Program-made: the position numbers and the translations under genes
Assembly (NCBI GenBank): GCA_004525685.1
Contig: SPBW01000050.1
Span: 1 to 12,183 of the forward strand
DNA: 12,183 nt
Source of the DNA: Candidatus Atribacteria bacterium
GTDB taxonomy: Bacteria > Bipolaricaulota > Bipolaricaulia > UBA7950 > UBA9294
Direction of reading: 5' to 3'
The notes under the pieces: model-generated
Database searches by the model: none
Seen by the model: only the letters and a program-made list of their open reading frames with translations
Told to the model about the DNA's origin: nothing
Shown here: in pieces, positions 1-7,076 of the stretch
Layout: each line of letters opens with the position of its first letter
How positions within the stretch are numbered: the stretch's first letter is position 1

Positions 1-972
1 GGATGCCCGCATCGCGGGACGTACTTGGCTATCGATGCGGCCATCAAGCAAGCCGGATTTGCCAAAGACGAAGTGATGGTCACCGGCGACATCGGATGCA
101 CGATCCTGGGAATGAATCCGCCGTTTAATCTTCTCTGGAATGAGGTCTCTATGGGCAGCAGCATCAGCCTGGCCCAGGGCTATGTCCACTCGGGCCTCAA
201 GACACCAGTGATTGCCACGATGGGCGATTCCACGTTCTTCCACGGTGGCATTCCGGGTTTAATCAATGCGATCCAACATCAGGTGCCCCTCACGCTTGTC
301 GTCATGGACAACGGATGGACGGGGATGACCGGCATGCAGGTCAATGCAGGGACTGCCGATGCCTTCCAAGTGCAAGGACGTCGCGTGGATATCGAGGCCG
401 TCATCCGTGGATTGGGACCTGATCGCGTTGACGTGGTTGATCCGTTTGATCTAGAGGGTATGACGGCGACTCTCACGAGCTGCTTGGAAGAACCTTCTGG
501 AGTGAAGGTTCTTCTCGCGCAAAGAGAGTGCGCCATCCAAGCCAGGCGTCGGAAGATCGTTGCCGGACATACGACCATCGATCCCGACAAATGCGTCCTC
601 TGCAAGCGCTGTCTGAAAATGACGGGTTGTCCGGCTCTGTCGATTCAGGTTTCTGAGTCGACTGGGCTTTCGAATGAATCCTCCGAAGCGGATCTCTGGG
701 GCCCCCTTGAAGCAGGAGAGTCGCCGCGAGGCGATCTCTCCCAAGCAATGGCTTCAGCCATTGCCATAGATTATTCCCTGTGCAATGGCTGCGGGTTGTG
801 TGCCGGGTTCTGTCCTACGAGTGCGCTGCAATGGGACCCTGGCAACTCACAGATGCCGCCATGCGAGTTGCTTGAGAGAAGGGCAACCTGCAAAGGCTCG
901 AGTTGCTCGGAGAAGCCATCAAATGGCGGCTTCTCTTGCGTGGATGGCGAGTTGGGAGGGGGGACGGCATGA
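1..972 (+). CDS. iorA: Indolepyruvate:ferredoxin oxidoreductase, alpha subunit (3' part; start lies outside the window)
   Basis: This subunit binds thiamine diphosphate and, with IorB, decarboxylates an arylpyruvate to arylacetyl-CoA, passing electrons to ferredoxin in the cytoplasm. The frame is open from base 1 and begins inside the conserved CPHRG segment, so the N-terminal domain is missing; the TTG at 25 is not the start. The TPP-binding half is visible (GDIGCT, then MGDSTFFHGG followed by MDN). Two ferredoxin-type clusters follow: CVLCKRCLKMTGCP at nt 592-633 and CNGCGLCAGFCP at nt 781-816. Seen: the roughly 50-residue linker between the clusters is long and low in conservation, and the protein ends in an unusual tail with four more cysteines. 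The stop overlaps the iorB start as ATGA. Family assignment is firm. The exact arylpyruvate preference (indole-, phenyl- or hydroxyphenylpyruvate) cannot be read from the sequence. Confidence 0.95.
   Translation, partial: GCPHRGTYLAIDAAIKQAGFAKDEVMVTGDIGCTILGMNPPFNLLWNEVSMGSSISLAQGYVHSGLKTPVIATMGDSTFFHGGIPGLINAIQHQVPLTLVVMDNGWTGMTGMQVNAGTADAFQVQGRRVDIEAVIRGLGPDRVDVVDPFDLEGMTATLTSCLEEPSGVKVLLAQRECAIQARRRKIVAGHTTIDPDKCVLCKRCLKMTGCPALSIQVSESTGLSNESSEADLWGPLEAGESPRGDLSQAMASAIAIDYSLCNGCGLCAGFCPTSALQWDPGNSQMPPCELLERRATCKGSSCSEKPSNGGFSCVDGELGGGTA
715..741. repeat. Hairpin inside the iorA linker (11-bp stem, one bulge)
   Basis: GGAGAGTCGCC pairs with GGCGA-T-CTCTCC around a GCGA loop. The hairpin lies in the segment coding for the non-conserved linker between the two ferredoxin clusters. 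It may be an RNA structure or the relic of an inserted palindromic element; chance is also possible. Confidence 0.5.
745..764. repeat. Perfect 9-bp hairpin inside the iorA linker
   Basis: GCAATGGCT and AGCCATTGC form a perfect inverted repeat around a 2-base TC centre. It starts four bases after the hairpin at 715-741 and lies in the same inter-cluster linker. No U-tract follows, so an intrinsic terminator is unlikely. Confidence 0.55.
910..935. repeat. 8-bp hairpin in the 3' tail of iorA
   Basis: GAGAAGCC (910-917) pairs with GGCTTCTC (928-935). An alternative inner pairing is GCCAT with ATGGC (915-919 with 923-927). A further inverted repeat, GCAACTC (842-848) with GAGTTGC (865-871), lies upstream in the same tail. 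All are in the extra C-terminal coding region of iorA, just before the iorB ribosome binding site (GGAGGG at 955-960). Confidence 0.45.
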
Positions 973-1625
973 AGACCTGCGATATCGTTCTTATCGGCGT
1001 AGGTGGACAGGGCGTTGTCACGCTAGGCGACTTGATTACGCGTGCTGCCCTGGCAGCCGACATTCCCGTGTCGTATGTTCCGACCAAGGGCATGGCTCAG
1101 CGCGGAGGGTTCGTGAAGGTCGAAATCCGGCTGGGAAGAGAGGCCGCTGGCCCCAGAGTTCCTGAGCATGGCGCCGATTTGGTGGTATCGATGGAACGAT
1201 CTGAAGCCCTCAAGGGGCTTCATGATATCCGTCCTGACGGGCGATTCATTCTCTATGATCACGTATGGGAGCCAACGGGCGTGATGCTGGGAGAAGATGA
1301 CTATCCGTCCCAAGAATCCGTTGCTGAAGCCCTATCTCGTGGTGTGAAGGACGTCCTTGTTCTTCCTCCTGATCATCGCCCGCTGTTTCAGCAACGGCTT
1401 GTCGAAGCCAATGTATTCACACTGGGGGCGATGTTTGGCACGCCCGCCCTGCATGAACTGATCAATCCCGAGACGATGGATCGCATTCTTCAGCAGCGCT
1501 GGCCCAAGTCTGCTGAAGCCAATGGCTTCGCGTTTCGTGCTGGATTGAATAGGGCGCGCAACACGCAGCTTGGCAATTCGCCTGCCGGAGAACTGCTGAA
1601 AGAGGGTGCCGATGTCGTGGGCTGA
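969..1625 (+). CDS. iorB: Indolepyruvate:ferredoxin oxidoreductase, beta subunit
   Basis: This is the small partner of IorA in the two-subunit IOR, from the pyruvate ferredoxin/flavodoxin oxidoreductase gamma-domain family. The 218-residue product opens with the typical DIVLIGVGGQGVVT nucleotide-fold motif at about residues 4-17 and has the family segment YVPTKGMAQRGG near residues 36-47. Length is normal to slightly long for the family. The ATG at 969 is chosen because it overlaps the iorA stop as ATGA and has GGAGGG eight bases upstream; the frame is open further up, but only inside iorA. The 3' end overlaps the start of the acyl-CoA synthetase, which implies translational coupling of all three genes. 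Only the substrate within the arylpyruvate group is uncertain. Confidence 0.95.
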   Translation: MKTCDIVLIGVGGQGVVTLGDLITRAALAADIPVSYVPTKGMAQRGGFVKVEIRLGREAAGPRVPEHGADLVVSMERSEALKGLHDIRPDGRFILYDHVWEPTGVMLGEDDYPSQESVAEALSRGVKDVLVLPPDHRPLFQQRLVEANVFTLGAMFGTPALHELINPETMDRILQQRWPKSAEANGFAFRAGLNRARNTQLGNSPAGELLKEGADVVG

Positions 1626-3693
1626 AGCGTTATTTGAGCCTCGTAGTGTTGCCGTGGTCGGCTCGTGCTCACCTGGCAAGATCGGGCATGTATTGGCCAC
1701 GCAGCTTCTTGACGGCGGCTTTGCCAATGTTGTCGCCGTGAATCCCAAAGCCCAAGGAATTCGAGGAATTCCCGCAGCACGGGCCTTTTCAGAATTACCA
1801 CAAGGTGTTCCTGCCATTGATCTTGCCATGATTGCCAGCCCCGCAGCGACAGTCGCCAATGTGATTGACGATGCAGGCAAAGTGGGCGTCAAGGTGGCCG
1901 TCATCATCACGGCGGGGTTCTCGGAATCCGGCAACAGCCAGGAAGAGCAACAGCTCCTGTCTGTTGCCCGCCAATCGGGGATTCGATTGGTGGGGCCAAA
2001 CTGTGCCGGCATCGTCAACACGAAACACAACCTGTTCCCGACATTGGAGACGCGGCCTCCTTCGGGCGACGTTGCCTTCATCTCCCAAAGCGGAGCCTTG
2101 GGCGGCGCCGTGCTCTCGTGGGCGCAGGAGCAAGGCGTCGGACTCTCCAAGTTCGTCAGCTACGGCAATGCTGTCGATCTCTCGGAGATCGATTTCCTGG
2201 ATGTCTTGCGCGATGACGACGAAACAAAGGTCGTCGCCCTCTACATCGAGACAGTCTCTGACGGCCGCGCGTTCATGGAAGCAGCGAGAAGGCTTTCTGC
2301 GGTCAAGCCCTTGATCGTCATCAAGTCAGGCCGGTCGGAGTCCGGTAGTCGCGCGACGCAATCCCACACCGGATCGATGGCGGGCTTGGATGCCGTCTAT
2401 GACGCCGCACTGCGCCAATGCGGAGCCATTCGGGTGAGTGGCATCGAAGAGATGTTCGATCTGTGTCGAGGGTTTGTGCACCTACCAGTCTTGAGTGGCC
2501 GCCGTATTGCCATTGTCACCAACTCTGGCGGGCCCGGCGTATTGGCTGCAGATGCCGCAGATGCTGCGGGGCTTCAGATCAAACCTCCAGGGACTGATCT
2601 TCGAGTGCGACTTGCGAATCGGCTCCCCGACTTCTGTTCTCTGAGCAACCCGTTCGATTTGACAGTTCAAGCCACTGAGGATGACTATCGAGAAACCCTC
2701 ATTGAGACGCTGAGTGAATATGACGGCGCGATTGCCATCAATGTGAATACGCCGTATCTCGACGTCGCGCCACTAGCGCGTGGTGTCGTGGCTGCATCTC
2801 AGGCAACAGGCAAGCCCATCGCGACCTCGTTTGTCGCTGGCGAGCCGGCCCAAGCAGCGCTGCCGATTCTCAAGGCAGGCGGCGTACCCAATTACGTAAC
2901 TGGGGAGCGGTGCGCGCATGTTCTCGCGCTCATGGCTGAACTCAGCGGGCGACACTCAGAGATCGAGAACTCGCTCGAGCTTCCGGGATCTAGACAGGAC
3001 ACGGGCGAGCTGCTGCCATTCCCATGGACAGAGAATCCGACAGAACCGATGGTGCTTGATTGGATGGATGAGCTTGGCCTTCCAACGATTGAGCATGCCT
3101 TTGCGACGTCGGCCGACGAGGCTGTGCAAGCTGCCCGTCGCTTTGGCGGCCCCGTGGCGATGAAGATCGTCTCCCCCCTCGTGCTGCATAAGACGGATGT
3201 CGGAGGCGTCATTCTCAATCTCAGTGCACTAGAAGACATCGACGAGGCGTTCGCGAGGCTGCAAAGACTCGTTCCCTTGGGCGCGTTCAGAGGCGTCCTG
3301 ATTACGCCGATGCTGCACCATCCGGTGGAAGCGATCGTGGGATTGTCCACAGACAGCCAATTTGGGCCTGTGATTGCGGTTGGGCTGGGTGGCATCCACA
3401 CAGAAATCTTCAACGACATCGCGCTTCGCGTGGCGCCTGTGTCTGTAGGTGAGGCGCAGAGAATGATCGACAGCCTTAAGGGAGTTGGGTTGCTGAAGGG
3501 CGCGCGGGGAAGCGTCCTACGAGACATCGCGTCGTTGGCGCAACTGGTATCTGATGTCTCTAGGCTTCCAGTTCGTTTTGACGGGATTGAAGAACTGGAT
3601 CTCAATCCGGTCTTTCTTCTTGAACGAGGGTGCATGGCCGCAGACGCACGGCTGATTCCCGCAGATAGAACAGTGCAGCAAAGGAGCGAATAG
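1612..3693 (+). CDS. ADP-forming acyl-CoA synthetase (acetate/arylacetate-CoA ligase), fused alpha-beta
   Basis: The enzyme converts acyl-CoA + ADP + phosphate to acid + CoA + ATP, the substrate-level phosphorylation step for CoA esters made by 2-oxoacid oxidoreductases. The 693 residues hold, in order, a CoA-binding Rossmann domain (SVAVVGSCSPGKIG near residue 13), succinyl-CoA-ligase-like domains (ISQSGALGG; SHTGSMAG with the likely phospho-accepting His252) and a C-terminal ATP-grasp domain with LHKTDVGGV, where His526 matches the second phosphate-carrying histidine of the family. Both histidines are present, so the enzyme looks active. ATG 1612 is preferred over GTG 1606 because AGAGGG at 1601-1606 is correctly spaced for it. 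The gene overlaps iorB by 14 bp and sits 4 bp before the aminotransferase, so arylacetyl-CoA is the inferred substrate. Acetyl-CoA or branched acyl-CoAs remain possible. Confidence 0.93.
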   Translation: MSWAEALFEPRSVAVVGSCSPGKIGHVLATQLLDGGFANVVAVNPKAQGIRGIPAARAFSELPQGVPAIDLAMIASPAATVANVIDDAGKVGVKVAVIITAGFSESGNSQEEQQLLSVARQSGIRLVGPNCAGIVNTKHNLFPTLETRPPSGDVAFISQSGALGGAVLSWAQEQGVGLSKFVSYGNAVDLSEIDFLDVLRDDDETKVVALYIETVSDGRAFMEAARRLSAVKPLIVIKSGRSESGSRATQSHTGSMAGLDAVYDAALRQCGAIRVSGIEEMFDLCRGFVHLPVLSGRRIAIVTNSGGPGVLAADAADAAGLQIKPPGTDLRVRLANRLPDFCSLSNPFDLTVQATEDDYRETLIETLSEYDGAIAINVNTPYLDVAPLARGVVAASQATGKPIATSFVAGEPAQAALPILKAGGVPNYVTGERCAHVLALMAELSGRHSEIENSLELPGSRQDTGELLPFPWTENPTEPMVLDWMDELGLPTIEHAFATSADEAVQAARRFGGPVAMKIVSPLVLHKTDVGGVILNLSALEDIDEAFARLQRLVPLGAFRGVLITPMLHHPVEAIVGLSTDSQFGPVIAVGLGGIHTEIFNDIALRVAPVSVGEAQRMIDSLKGVGLLKGARGSVLRDIASLAQLVSDVSRLPVRFDGIEELDLNPVFLLERGCMAADARLIPADRTVQQRSE

Positions 3694-3697
3694 AACC

Positions 3698-4795
3698 ATG
3701 AGCAGGCGCATCGAGCAGCAGAGCGGATTGGACTGCATCAAGCCCTACGTTCCTGGGAAGCCCATAGAGGACGTCAAGCGTGAGTACGGCCTTGATGACG
3801 TCATCAAGTTGGCTTCCAATGAGAACCCGCTGGGGGTCTCGCCCAAGGCGCTTGCTGCGATGACGGCGGCTCTTCCTCGACTGAGCCAGTATCCCGATGC
3901 AGCTAGCTATGAGTTTCGCTCCGCGCTAGCCCAACACTACGACGTCGACATGGCTCAAGTGGCAGTCGGCAATGGTGCCGATGATCTGATCCTTGAGCTT
4001 TCTATGGCCTATCTCGAAGACGGTGACGAAGTCGTTGTCAGCAAGTCGTCATTCCCCATGTACGACGTCCATGCGATGGCCATGCGCGCAACGCTCGTCA
4101 AAACACCGTTGACGAGTGCGCTCTGCATCGATCTGAATGCGATGGCAGATGCCATCACCGAGCGCACCAAGCTTGTGTATGTCTGCAATCCCAATAACCC
4201 GACAGGCACCATCGTTGAGGCAGAGGCCGTCGATGCCTTCATTGCGCGCGTGCCAGAGCATGTGTTGATTGTGCTTGACGAAGCGTATGTCGAGATGGTC
4301 GATTCAGACGCGTTCCCGGATTCGCTTGACTACGTCAGACAGGGGCGAGAGAACATATTCGTCATGCGCACATTCTCTAAGGTGTATGGATTGGCTGGAA
4401 TCCGTGTCGGCTATGGGTTCGCCCACGAGCGCATTGTCTCGACGTTGATGAAGATTAAGCCGCCTTTCAATGTGAATGTCCTGGCTCAGGCTGCGGGCAT
4501 TGCTGCGCTGACTGACAGCGAGTTCGTCGCGCAATCGGTCACTGCCAACAAGATCGGCAGGAACTACTTGTGCCGTGAGTTTGACCGGCTTGGACTATGC
4601 TATGCGCCGTCGCACACCAACTTCGTCCTCGTCCACATCGGTCCACCAGCCTCAGGAATTCAGCAGCAGTTGGTCGAGAAAGGCGTCATTGTCCGCCCGT
4701 GCGGTGGGTATGATCTGCCCGAGTATCTTCGCGTGTCCATTGGAACAGCGGCTCAGAACGAACGATTCATTCAGACGCTCTCCGAAATCTTGTAA
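3698..4795 (+). CDS. HisC-like PLP aminotransferase, probably acting on aromatic amino acids
   Basis: This is a fold-type I, class I/II aminotransferase most like histidinol-phosphate aminotransferase, with the usual length for HisC (365 residues). Visible marks are IKLASNENPLG near the N-terminus, CNPNNPTG, LDEAYVEM, the PLP lysine in TFSKVYGLAGIRVGYG (Lys228), and the substrate-carboxylate arginine in YLRVSIGT. ATG 3698 is preceded by AGGAG at 3682-3686. The family includes true HisC and aromatic aminotransferases. No other histidine biosynthesis gene is present, and the gene is the last of an operon with iorAB and an acyl-CoA synthetase. The inferred role is therefore transamination of Phe, Tyr or Trp to the arylpyruvate that IorAB uses. 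A histidine-biosynthetic or dual role cannot be excluded. Confidence 0.85.
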   Translation: MSRRIEQQSGLDCIKPYVPGKPIEDVKREYGLDDVIKLASNENPLGVSPKALAAMTAALPRLSQYPDAASYEFRSALAQHYDVDMAQVAVGNGADDLILELSMAYLEDGDEVVVSKSSFPMYDVHAMAMRATLVKTPLTSALCIDLNAMADAITERTKLVYVCNPNNPTGTIVEAEAVDAFIARVPEHVLIVLDEAYVEMVDSDAFPDSLDYVRQGRENIFVMRTFSKVYGLAGIRVGYGFAHERIVSTLMKIKPPFNVNVLAQAAGIAALTDSEFVAQSVTANKIGRNYLCREFDRLGLCYAPSHTNFVLVHIGPPASGIQQQLVEKGVIVRPCGGYDLPEYLRVSIGTAAQNERFIQTLSEIL

Positions 4796-4879
4796 GGTCA
4801 GACTGATCCCAACCATTTGAGGCAGGGGCTGTGGATGGAACTCAGGCGATTCGTTTGGCATGATCTTCGCCGGACTCCC

Positions 4880-4885
4880 AGGAGG
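4880..4885 (+). promoter_or_regulatory. Ribosome binding site that fixes the carbamoyltransferase start
   Basis: A perfect AGGAGG lies four bases before ATG 4890. It selects this ATG over the in-frame upstream ATG at 4860, which has no such site. The 94-bp spacer 4796-4889 shows no convincing terminator or promoter, so read-through from the aminotransferase gene is plausible. Confidence 0.8.
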
Positions 4886-4889
4886 AACA

Positions 4890-5792
4890 ATGCGCCACGT
4901 ACTGAGCGTTTCGGATTGGCGTCGTGAAGACATCCGATGGATTCTTTCCAGAGCTTGTGAGTGGAAGAGTGCTCACCGCCCCGTCACGTGCTTGCGTGCC
5001 CCCAGAGGCGCGCTCATCCTCGAACGCCCGGCATTGCGCACGCGCATTGCCTACGAGAGTGCCATGCATCTCTTGGGAGGCAGCCTAACGGTGTTTGACA
5101 GCGGCGTGGGCACGAGCGACTCGATCGACGATGTCGGACGTGTGCTATCAGGCATGCTCGATATCGCCTTCATTCGGACGCGCAGTCACGCCATGCTTGA
5201 GCAGCTATCCAAGACAGCGACCATTCCCATCATCAATGTGCTGTCGAATCGCGAACATCCCGTTGAAGTGCTTGCCGATGCCCTGACGATTCGCGACACG
5301 TTCGGTAACACAGAGGGGCGGAAGATCGCGTTCGTGGGCACTGCAGGCAATGTTTGCACGTCCTTGCTGCTCTTGGCACCGCTCTTGGGGATGGATGCAG
5401 CCGTCGCCACTCCAGAGGGCTTCGCTCCCTCAGAGGACACCCTTCGCCAGGTTCGTGCGCTGGCGTCGTCGCACGGCACGGGGTTCATGGACACACGCAG
5501 TGTCGAAGAGGCAGTTCGGGATGCCGACGTCGTCTACACAGACGGATGGCCGCGCCTTGATGACGCCGACGAAGAGGAGCGCCTGTTGGGGCCCTATCGG
5601 GTTACACCGCCTGTGATGGCGCAAGCTTCGGCTGATGCCATCTTCCTTCATTGCCTGCCTGCGGCTCGGAATCGTGAAGTGACCCACGACGTGCTGGATT
5701 CCGAACAATCCTATGCCTTCCGGCGACTGGAGAATCTTGCCCCCACATCAGCAGCCATGATTGAATGGGCATTGGAGTGCGACAGCGCATGA
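4890..5792 (+). CDS. Divergent ornithine/aspartate carbamoyltransferase-family protein
   Basis: The 300-residue protein has the full carbamoyltransferase fold order and normal length, closest to ornithine carbamoyltransferases: the N-terminal ILERPALRTRIAYES, DSIDDVGRVLSGMLD, EHPVEVLADALTIRD, GTAGNVCTS, VYTDGW, and HCLPA near residue 254. Known in the family: S-T-R-T-R and HPxQ bind carbamoyl phosphate, and the D-x-x-x-SMG loop holds ornithine. Seen here: S-T is replaced by Ala48-Leu49 (R50-T51-R52 kept), the HPxQ glutamine is Glu126, and the SMG loop reads GWPRL with Arg222 at the serine position; H254-C-L-P is kept. The reading frame is intact and the gene has a strong ribosome binding site, so decay is unlikely. 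The substrate is probably not ornithine, and carbamoyl transfer itself is uncertain. The downstream phosphoesterase overlaps it by ATGA. Confidence 0.85.
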   Translation: MRHVLSVSDWRREDIRWILSRACEWKSAHRPVTCLRAPRGALILERPALRTRIAYESAMHLLGGSLTVFDSGVGTSDSIDDVGRVLSGMLDIAFIRTRSHAMLEQLSKTATIPIINVLSNREHPVEVLADALTIRDTFGNTEGRKIAFVGTAGNVCTSLLLLAPLLGMDAAVATPEGFAPSEDTLRQVRALASSHGTGFMDTRSVEEAVRDADVVYTDGWPRLDDADEEERLLGPYRVTPPVMAQASADAIFLHCLPAARNREVTHDVLDSEQSYAFRRLENLAPTSAAMIEWALECDSA

Positions 5793-6529
5793 CGCATAGA
5801 GTCGCCGTGATATCTGACATTCACGGCAACGTCCGTGCACTGGATGCTGTGCTTGCTGACATCAAACGTCGCGGCATTTGCGACATCGTCAATCTCGGAG
5901 ACTGTGCCTACGGCCCGTTTGATCCCAAACCTGTGATGAATCGGCTACTAGAGCTTGATCTTCCCACGGTGTCTGGCAACGAGGATCGGATTCTGATCGA
6001 GGTGGCAAGCTGTAGCTCGCACTCGCGGACTGCCGCATTCTGCGCCGAACGACTTGATTCCCGACACATCGACTGGCTCGCAAAGCTCCCGTTAACTTTG
6101 AACGTCCATGGCGCCCTGCTCTTCCACGGAACGCCCACCGATGACACACAGTATCTGTTGACAGCTGTTGACGAATCAGGCGCGCACCCTCGCGATGAAC
6201 AGGAGATCCACCAGATCCTTGGATTGAGCAGCCATCCTCTCCTGCTGTGTGGCCACGACCACACGCCGCGCATCGTTATGCTTCAATCAGGATGCTTCGT
6301 CGTGAATCCGGGGAGCGTTGGCTGTCCCGCGTATACTGACGATCATCCCTATCCGCATACGATTGAGACGGGAACTCCTGATGCGCGCTATGCCATCGTC
6401 GAGATACGAGAAGACGGCACAACCGCAGAGCTGATTCGCGTAACCTACGACTGGAACGCAGCCGCTCAAGAAGCGGAAGCCAATGGATTTCCGAATTGGG
6501 CACACTGGATTGCCACTGGAGGCACCTAG
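5789..6529 (+). CDS. Calcineurin-like metallophosphoesterase (YfcE/MJ0936 type)
   Basis: This 246-residue cytoplasmic hydrolase has the complete dinuclear metal site of the family: Asp10 and His12 in SDIHGN, Asp38 in LGDCAYGP, Asn64 in SGNED, an HGTP segment at His113, and GHDHTP (His156, His158), followed by NPGSVG near residue 173. The usual histidine of GNHD is Glu65 here, as in many members of this subgroup. Family members cleave phosphodiesters or phosphomonoesters; the physiological substrate is generally unknown and cannot be read here. ATG 5789 is chosen because it overlaps the carbamoyltransferase stop as ATGA. The longer frame back to 5765 would lie inside the upstream gene and has no better start. 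Its TAG stop shares CTAG with the convergent DinB gene. Confidence 0.9.
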   Translation: MTHRVAVISDIHGNVRALDAVLADIKRRGICDIVNLGDCAYGPFDPKPVMNRLLELDLPTVSGNEDRILIEVASCSSHSRTAAFCAERLDSRHIDWLAKLPLTLNVHGALLFHGTPTDDTQYLLTAVDESGAHPRDEQEIHQILGLSSHPLLLCGHDHTPRIVMLQSGCFVVNPGSVGCPAYTDDHPYPHTIETGTPDARYAIVEIREDGTTAELIRVTYDWNAAAQEAEANGFPNWAHWIATGGT

Positions 6530-7068
6530 TCTTCGACGACGTTGCCCATACCCCACAAGTGGCCGGTATGAACGGGCTTTCCCATCAACTTTAAGTAGTA
6601 GTAGAGCTGCGACTTGTGCGATTCCAGGTGGCGGACCATGTCGAGGAGGCGTAGACCGAGCATGCGTGAATTGGGATTCCACGGCGCGACCGCAGCTTTC
6701 AGAAGAAGATCCTCGTCCGTTGTCTGTCCGAGCATCTGAAGAGCCACTGCCTTATCTGCAGCAAGCGCTTCTCGTGCCTCGGCCACGCTATCGACGGACC
6801 GATAGGCCCCTGCCTGCGGTAGCGCTTCTCCTTCAGGTACCTGGGCATAGTCAACATCGCCGGCGTCATCCCAGATATCGGTGACGAACCCTTTGCACCA
6901 GATGCCGCACGAGACCGTCATATGCCGAAGTAGTTGGCCCACGGACAGCCAGTTGCCTCCTTGATTTGGCTTCCAGCCGAGGTCGTCATCCGTGACCATG
7001 GCAACGAGCGCATCTGTTGCCTGATAGGTATCTTCTACTTGCGTCTTCAACAACTCGACCAACGTCAT
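6526..7068 (-). CDS. DinB/YfiT-superfamily protein (putative metal-dependent thiol transferase-like)
   Basis: The 180-residue protein matches the DinB four-helix-bundle superfamily. A histidine triad typical of the metal site is present: His49 in RHM, and His147 and His151 in RHLESHKSQL, followed by the characteristic YYYLKLMGKPV end of the last helix. Characterised members are metal-dependent hydrolases or thiol S-transferases using mycothiol or bacillithiol; many are only stress- or DNA-damage-associated. The cofactor and substrate here are unknown. The start is ATG at 7068-7066, with AGGAGGGG just upstream (plus-strand 7071-7078) lying across the stop of the methyltransferase gene, 8 bp away, so it is very probably co-transcribed and co-translated with it. 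The stop overlaps the convergent phosphoesterase by 4 bp. Confidence 0.85.
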   Translation of the reverse strand: MTLVELLKTQVEDTYQATDALVAMVTDDDLGWKPNQGGNWLSVGQLLRHMTVSCGIWCKGFVTDIWDDAGDVDYAQVPEGEALPQAGAYRSVDSVAEAREALAADKAVALQMLGQTTDEDLLLKAAVAPWNPNSRMLGLRLLDMVRHLESHKSQLYYYLKLMGKPVHTGHLWGMGNVVED

Positions 7069-7076
7069 GTCCCCTC

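Noticed and set aside
1606..1611. GTG at 1606 as start of the acyl-CoA synthetase
   Set aside because: It overlaps the purine-rich AGAGGG itself; ATG 1612 has correct spacing from that site.
1756..1775. Repeated GGAATTC inside the acyl-CoA synthetase gene
   Set aside because: It lies in a conserved coding region (residues around GIRGIP), with only two short copies; ordinary codon use explains it.
1332..2150. Long open frame on the minus strand (272 codons) opposite iorB and the acyl-CoA synthetase
   Set aside because: It overlaps well-supported genes in full, has no recognisable domain and no good ribosome binding site; long antisense frames are common in G+C-rich coding DNA.
2892..3635. 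Minus-strand open frame of 247 codons opposite the acyl-CoA synthetase C-terminal domain
   Set aside because: It is low-complexity, rich in Ser, Pro and Arg as expected of an antisense shadow, and lies fully inside a conserved ATP-grasp region.
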